Source: Pleurotus djamor
Lineage: Eukaryota; Basidiomycota; Agaricomycetes; Agaricales; Pleurotaceae
DNA: 22,624 nucleotides
Assembly (NCBI GenBank): GCA_029747585.1
Contig: JAPEVF010000724.1
Location: forward strand, 1 to 22,624
Direction: 5' to 3'
In this document: positions 18,045-22,624 of the stretch, piece by piece
How positions within the stretch are numbered: the stretch's first letter is position 1
Layout: each line of letters begins with the position of its first letter
Notes under the pieces: generated by a model
What the model saw: only the letters and a program-made list of their open reading frames with translations
What the model was told of the DNA's origin: nothing
Database searches by the model: none
Program-made: the position numbers and the translations under genes

Positions 18045-19715
18045 ATGAATCCCTCTTCGACGCTTGAGCTTCGCGACGCTCCATCTCCTCCAGTCACTTA
18101 TCCACTCCCGTCACTCTCAAACGATAAAGTATTATCCCCCATATCCAAGCTTCCAAACGAAATACTGTCAATGATCTTCACATTCGTCCGCGCGCGCTGT
18201 CTCGCTATCAGAAAGAAGAAAATCCGGCGCTCCAGGACTGGAAGCACTAAATGGCTGGTTATCGCCATCGTATGCAACCGATGGCGCGTCGTCGCGTTGA
18301 ACACGCCACAACTATGGTCCAGCCTCAATCTCTCGCTGTCCGACGACGACTTGTCCCAGCTTGATGCCGTCGAACGCGACCTGAAGAGGTCCAAGGGTGT
18401 GCCCTTACAGTTCGAATGTTCCCTTAACTCGGGTGATAATCAACCAGGAGGTCGCTTTTGGGATGTGGCTCAAAGTGTAATGAGGGAGCACGACAGAATA
18501 GATAGGCTTTCGGTTGTCTCGGAACGTCACGACCATCTCGCCAAGTTCGTTTCTCTTTGGTCGGGACAGCGGTCAGCCCAAGGACTACGCTATCTACGCC
18601 TCTCCTACCAAGACGGGATAGAAGTAGGGTCGACTGGAAATGGTACTGGGGAATACGCATTTCCCCCAGACTTCCTCTGGACCTCGATGCCTAATTTGAC
18701 ATACCTTACCCTGATGAACGTCACAGCTCCCAGAGAGCTCCCGTACCTCCCTACCCTCCAAGAGCTGAGGCTACTTAACAGGGACCCGAAGGTTACCGTC
18801 GCCTGGTTTTTGAAGGCCCTGACCTCAACTCCGAACGTCACCTATATTCATGTCGATCGCTTGATTCGTGGTGATATCCACGAAGATCCAACCGCTGGAA
18901 TTATTCAGTGCGGCCATTCCTCCCGGATTGAACTGCGATATCTCCATGTCCTCAAAGTCGCGTGCGATGATCTTGACCAGAGCGAATTCTTGAACCACGT
19001 CGAGCTCCCAGTTACGACACGATTTCATCTTTCCTTCGACCGGCTCCCTATTGGTGCCGCCGCTGCCTACCTGGGTCTACTTCAGAATGCATGTCATCGA
19101 TTCTCCTTTAACGGGTCATCAGACTCGACTTTGACGCGCAATCAACCTTTCAATGAAATCCAGGTTTTCTGCTGCGAAAAATGGCTCCAATTCCGTTTCC
19201 TAATTCCGGAGAAGCTTCGCAATCTCTCTGTGGATAGGGAAGGAAGCGTGTCGGTCTCCCTTCCGCTTCCGGATCAACGAAGGCTGCAGGCATACGAGAA
19301 TTTCTGCAAGGGTCTCCGTATGCTGACTTCGGTGGAAATCCTGCGTTTCCACCATTGTGGACACCATTACATCGATATCGGCTTCTGGGCCTCTTTCATA
19401 CGCCGCTTTACGCGACTCGCCATACTCACCGTGGATAACTGCGACATGACTCTGGCCAAACATGTCTTGATGTCTTTGACATCTCGAATCAAAAGTGGCG
19501 ATCAAAGTTCGGAAGGAGTTGTTCCAAACGCGTGTTTATCGATGCTTCGGTTCTACGGATGTCATTATGATCGGAGTAGTACATATGATTGGCTGCCAGC
19601 GTTTGTTCGTGCCAGAAAGAGTTTGGGTGTCCCTCTCAAAAGAGTTGACTTTGAGTCTTGTTCCATAGTTTCTGGCTTACTCGGGGTGGATGCGACATCG
19701 GAAGGCAGGGAATAA
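18045..19715 (+). CDS. F-box protein, single exon
   Basis: 556 aa from the ATG at 18045. The frame stays open upstream to 17967 without another in-frame ATG, so this ATG is the best start; a 5' exon joined by a splice just before 18024 (CTACAG acceptor) was tested, but the nearby ATG/donor pairs give the wrong phase. An F-box is at about 30-95: LSPISKLPNEILSMIF, a basic insert with KKKIRRSR, then VIAIVCNRWRVVALNTPQLWSSL. The rest is LRR-like, with repeats such as LRYLRLSY, MPNLTYLTLMNV and LPTLQELRLLN. It presumably acts as a substrate adaptor of an SCF ubiquitin ligase; target unknown. Its N-terminal arrangement differs from the two F-box genes to the left, so it is not a recent tandem copy. 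It is convergent with oxidase C, with 162 bp between the stops. Confidence 0.88.
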   Translation: MNPSSTLELRDAPSPPVTYPLPSLSNDKVLSPISKLPNEILSMIFTFVRARCLAIRKKKIRRSRTGSTKWLVIAIVCNRWRVVALNTPQLWSSLNLSLSDDDLSQLDAVERDLKRSKGVPLQFECSLNSGDNQPGGRFWDVAQSVMREHDRIDRLSVVSERHDHLAKFVSLWSGQRSAQGLRYLRLSYQDGIEVGSTGNGTGEYAFPPDFLWTSMPNLTYLTLMNVTAPRELPYLPTLQELRLLNRDPKVTVAWFLKALTSTPNVTYIHVDRLIRGDIHEDPTAGIIQCGHSSRIELRYLHVLKVACDDLDQSEFLNHVELPVTTRFHLSFDRLPIGAAAAYLGLLQNACHRFSFNGSSDSTLTRNQPFNEIQVFCCEKWLQFRFLIPEKLRNLSVDREGSVSVSLPLPDQRRLQAYENFCKGLRMLTSVEILRFHHCGHHYIDIGFWASFIRRFTRLAILTVDNCDMTLAKHVLMSLTSRIKSGDQSSEGVVPNACLSMLRFYGCHYDRSSTYDWLPAFVRARKSLGVPLKRVDFESCSIVSGLLGVDATSEGRE

Positions 19716-19780
19716 GGTGTCGACGAAGCCGTCGAAGCCGGTGATCTCGATTTTGTGGTTCATACCCCCGAGATAGCCGC

Positions 19781-19786
19781 AATAAA
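19781..19786 (+). terminator. Likely polyadenylation signal of the F-box gene
   Basis: AATAAA lies 66 nt after the stop at 19713-19715. With the convergent oxidase C gene ending at 19878, the two 3' UTRs probably overlap. Confidence 0.45.
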
Positions 19787-19877
19787 TTTGTTCGTATAGT
19801 ACTCTATGTAGTGATAGAGAGAAAGATTAAATGCGAATGTACGGTAGAGTCAATATATTTGCGAGTAATGAGAAGCT

Positions 19878-21530
19878 TTACAATTTCCAACCACCTTTCC
19901 ACAACTTGAGAAGATTACCCGGATCGTACCTGTCTTTGATCTCCTTCATACGGTCGTAGTTCACTTGACCGAAGCTTTCCAATACCGGCTGCGTGTTCAA
20001 GGCGTAGTTCATATAGATGAAGCGGTTGAGTATACCACGTTGTCCAGCAGTGGCACGAATCCACGCTTCGAATTGCTGTGTCTTCGCCTTCAGAACAGCA
20101 TCGTCGGCCGGGTCCGTCCAAAACGTTGAGACCAACAACACTACAAAAGACGTGAGTATTGGAGACAGCTCATGACGAGGATTGACTTACGGAATTGATC
20201 ACCATCAGCGACAGAAAGACCGAAAGGATTTCCACCTCGCCTTGCGCTAGCAGCCATCATCCCAGTATTAATGGGCTGGACAGTGAGTGCCCACGTAACT
20301 CCTGGTCGTTGGACATCATCGGCGAAAAGGGCCTTCCCATAAAGGAAGGTATCCCAGGGAAATTGAGCGTTGGCATCGAAGACCGCTGCGATCCATTGGG
20401 TACGACTTCCACCAGGACTGGAGACGTTGATTTCATCGGTTACGGAAACGAGGTTGGTGATGCGCATAGTGTCATCGAGTGCGGGGAAATCTTGAAGACC
20501 TGCGAAGAGAGGTGGGTACGCGACGGGTTTGAGGTAGGCGTTGGGGGTCCAGACGATGTAGTCTTCGCTCGCTGGATTCCAGGCGAAGGAGAAGGCGGAC
20601 AATCCCTTAGGATCAATGGCTAGTCGAGCGGTGAAGTCAACGAGGTACTCGAAGAGTTCGAGACCGATGCTGGCGTTGAAATATAACGATCCGCCCCACA
20701 TTTGGTCCAATTCGAATGTCGGCAACTCGAATTTCGTGACAATGCCATAATTGGTACTTCCACCTTTGAGAGCCCAGTAGAGGTCGGAGCGTTCATTTTC
20801 GTTGGCGTGGACGATGGATCCATTTGAGAGAACGACCTCATAATCGATGACCGTGTCACTCCCGAATCCATGCTCGAGCGACAGGAACGAGACGCCACCT
20901 TTCGGAACCATGCTAAGAGCACATTTTGTGAGATGAAAGATGAAGATGGACGTACCTCCGATCAAGAAACCACCCACGCCTACACCTGAAGAGCGACCAC
21001 CCGTTGTATGTAGGTGGTAAGGCTGAAGGAAGCCGTACACATCAGACCAACGAAGACCAGGTTGTATGGTGACAGTGGTCGAATTGTTCAAAAGTTGGAT
21101 ATCCGTCAGGTTCTCCAAGTCGATTGTGAACCCTTGGGGCCCTATATTCGACGATCCCTCCCAGTTCATGTGTCCACCTGAGCGGACAGCGAACTGACAT
21201 CCATTTTGTGTGGCAAACTGAATGATCGCAGAGACATCGTTGGCGTCATTTGGCATGACACGGCATGAAGGTTGCTGTGCGGCCTGTTCACCGGAATAGT
21301 ATGTTGATTGCTGCGCTGCGTACAAAGCTGCAGTGGGATATGCAATCTGTGTCGGGGACAGTACTCCCTGTAGACCGAGGCACTAGGTGGAAAGGAAAAG
21401 TCAACATGGTACTCCAGAATGCAAAGACGATACTAACGCATTGATTAGGAGACGCTGGATGGATGGCAGCAAATGCCCCACTGGTAGCCAGAGCGAGGAC
21501 TGAAACTGAAAGAGGACCACGGGATTGCAT
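19878..21530 (-). CDS. Secreted FAD-linked oxidase, berberine-bridge-like (copy C)
   Basis: Predicted exons (minus) 21530-21438, 21382-20956, 20898-20191 and 20140-19878 give 496 aa in frame. Residues 1-21 look like a signal peptide (SVSVLALATSGAFA). The FAD domain shows AVRSGGHMNW with flavin-linking His102, and GGRSSGVGVGGF, again serine where bicovalent enzymes have cysteine. The C-terminus has YMNYALNTQP and the DRYDPGN element and ends WKGGWKL. Intron positions and phases equal those of copies A and B, and exon 2 is again 427 bp, but protein identity is clearly lower than between A and B, so this is an older duplicate. Intron 2 (20899-20955, 57 bp) is a multiple of three with no stop; an unspliced transcript would add 19 residues inside the flavin loop. 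The acceptor at 20899 was preferred over a nearby TTAG because it restores the glycine-rich FLIGGGVSF. Probably oxidises an extracellular small molecule; substrate unknown. Confidence 0.9.
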
Positions 21531-21570
21531 GGCTGCTTGGGTTGTGAACTGAACGACGAGCTAGGTTGAC

Positions 21571-21577
21571 ATTTATA
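21571..21577 (-). promoter_or_regulatory. TATA box of oxidase gene C
   Basis: TATAAAT on the minus strand, 41-47 nt upstream of the ATG (A at 21530). Similar spacing to the TATA elements of copies A and B. Confidence 0.6.
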
Positions 21578-22325
21578 TGTTTCGATGTACACAAGATGGA
21601 CGAGACTCGCGCATTTGGGTGTCAAGGTTAGCGGTGAGTTGATTAAGATCTTTGCCTAAGCCTTCTGGTCAAGGAACGCGGGACGCGTCGCGCACTAGTA
21701 CAGATCGCGCTCGCAAGATACAATTGTCGGTTGGTCGCAAAGTGATCGAACAAGAAACCGAGTTCGACGGCATCGGTCCAGCATCATTCTTCAATGGCGA
21801 TGAATTTTTCCAAATGAAGTCACTGAAGAAGCTGCGAGGTTGAGGTTAGCGAGAAATATGTCCAGATGAGAGCGAAAACTTGCTCGCCGTGTCATTATCT
21901 GTATTCACCCATGAATTTCGTGTGGTCAATGAAGACTGACTGGTATTGGCGCCTGCGGAGTGAGCCGTCCTGAGGATGGGGTAGGCTGTGGTCACCATGA
22001 GATCACTATCATCCCGTTGCCGAGTAGTTCGAAGGGTGACATAGAGGATAGCAGGCGAGAAGCAAGCGAATGGCTTTGCACAAGGGAGCACCGGCATGAC
22101 CGAATATGAACGGGCTCTTTGCGTGCCTTATTTTTAGCGTTAGAGGGAAGATCATCTTGGTGGGTCTATGGTAGTGCCGGCGCTTTGGGGTATTCATTTC
22201 AACAAATGATGGGCAATTCGTGGTTCGAGGTGAGCACCTGAATGTCTGATACTAGGCGACGCCCAGACCATGGGTATGTTTATGAGCGCGGCTCCTTGAT
22301 GAAAGTTGACCGCCGGATTTCGAAG

Positions 22326-22344
22326 TCGCATCGCATCGCATCGC
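22326..22344. repeat. TCGCA pentanucleotide tandem repeat
   Basis: Three full TCGCA units plus TCGC. Too short for a functional claim. Confidence 0.7.
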
Positions 22345-22624
22345 CAGGTGTCAATGTCCTTATAGCGATAAAATTAGACTGATTACGAAGAGGATCCTTG
22401 CCGAGCGAGCACTCCAGACATAAGAAAGAGTCCTCACAAAACGTCCGGGCGTTTGAACACAAGCCGGGGCTTCACTTGATTCAGCTTGACGTAGACTCTT
22501 CATTCGTAGCTACGCCCATTCAGCGGCAGAATCAGTCCAAGCGGAGAGACTGCTTGAGATTTTGGGAGTGCATGGCTGCACTCAATCGATGATGACGGTT
22601 GCCACTATGGAAGATTATCGCACG

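Larger units (their letters stand above)
21531..22624. other. Right-edge region without a supported gene
   Basis: 1094 bp upstream of oxidase C. The first 100 bp hold its promoter. Open frames such as 21652-21843 (+), 21846-22097 (-) and 22398-22592 (+) are short, lack domains and show no convincing splice partners. A short TCGCA tandem repeat lies at 22326-22344. Confidence 0.5.

Overview
The window looks like nuclear DNA of an agaricomycete (mushroom-forming basidiomycete). The genes are dense and cut by many short introns: about 30 reconstructed introns, nearly all 48-67 bp, all GT-AG except one GC-AG. Three genes belong to F-box groups typical of mushroom genomes. No bacterial operon structure, tRNA, rRNA or CRISPR array was seen. 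Gene models were built by eye from splice signals, frame and family resemblance. The exon sums come out in frame for every model.

Layout: 1-1622 has no supported gene. 1623-3310 (+) is a secreted berberine-bridge-like FAD oxidase (copy A, 507 aa). 3828-4873 (+) is a classical short-chain dehydrogenase (290 aa). 5517-8101 (-) is an 11-exon F-box protein with cysteine/histidine zinc-binding sites (679 aa). 9231-11596 (+) is an S9-family prolyl-oligopeptidase-like serine peptidase (662 aa). 11898-13614 (-) is an F-box/LRR-like protein (549 aa), apparently with a first exon that is only ATG. 14102-15786 (-) is oxidase copy B (506 aa). 15787-18044 is a gene-poor stretch with a cluster of GAAACAYTT motifs, a nested palindrome around TGAGTCA, a CTC microsatellite and two look-alike intron-like segments. 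18045-19715 (+) is a single-exon F-box protein (556 aa). 19878-21530 (-) is oxidase copy C (496 aa). 21531-22624 has no supported gene.

The main theme is a local family of three flavin-dependent oxidases with signal peptides. They share one four-exon architecture, with an exon 2 of exactly 427 bp in all three. A and B are close paralogues in opposite orientation about 11 kb apart; C is an older relative. All three keep the FAD-attaching histidine but have serine where bicovalent relatives have the second attachment cysteine. Together with the dehydrogenase they could form a small oxidative gene group (secondary metabolism or sugar/phenol oxidation), but no backbone synthase, transporter or pathway regulator is visible. 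A biosynthetic cluster is therefore only a possibility. No clearly undescribed system is evident. The most unusual items are the start-codon-only exon, the GC-AG intron in copy B, several stop-free introns of length 3n, and the repeat/palindrome block at 16.7-17.5 kb.
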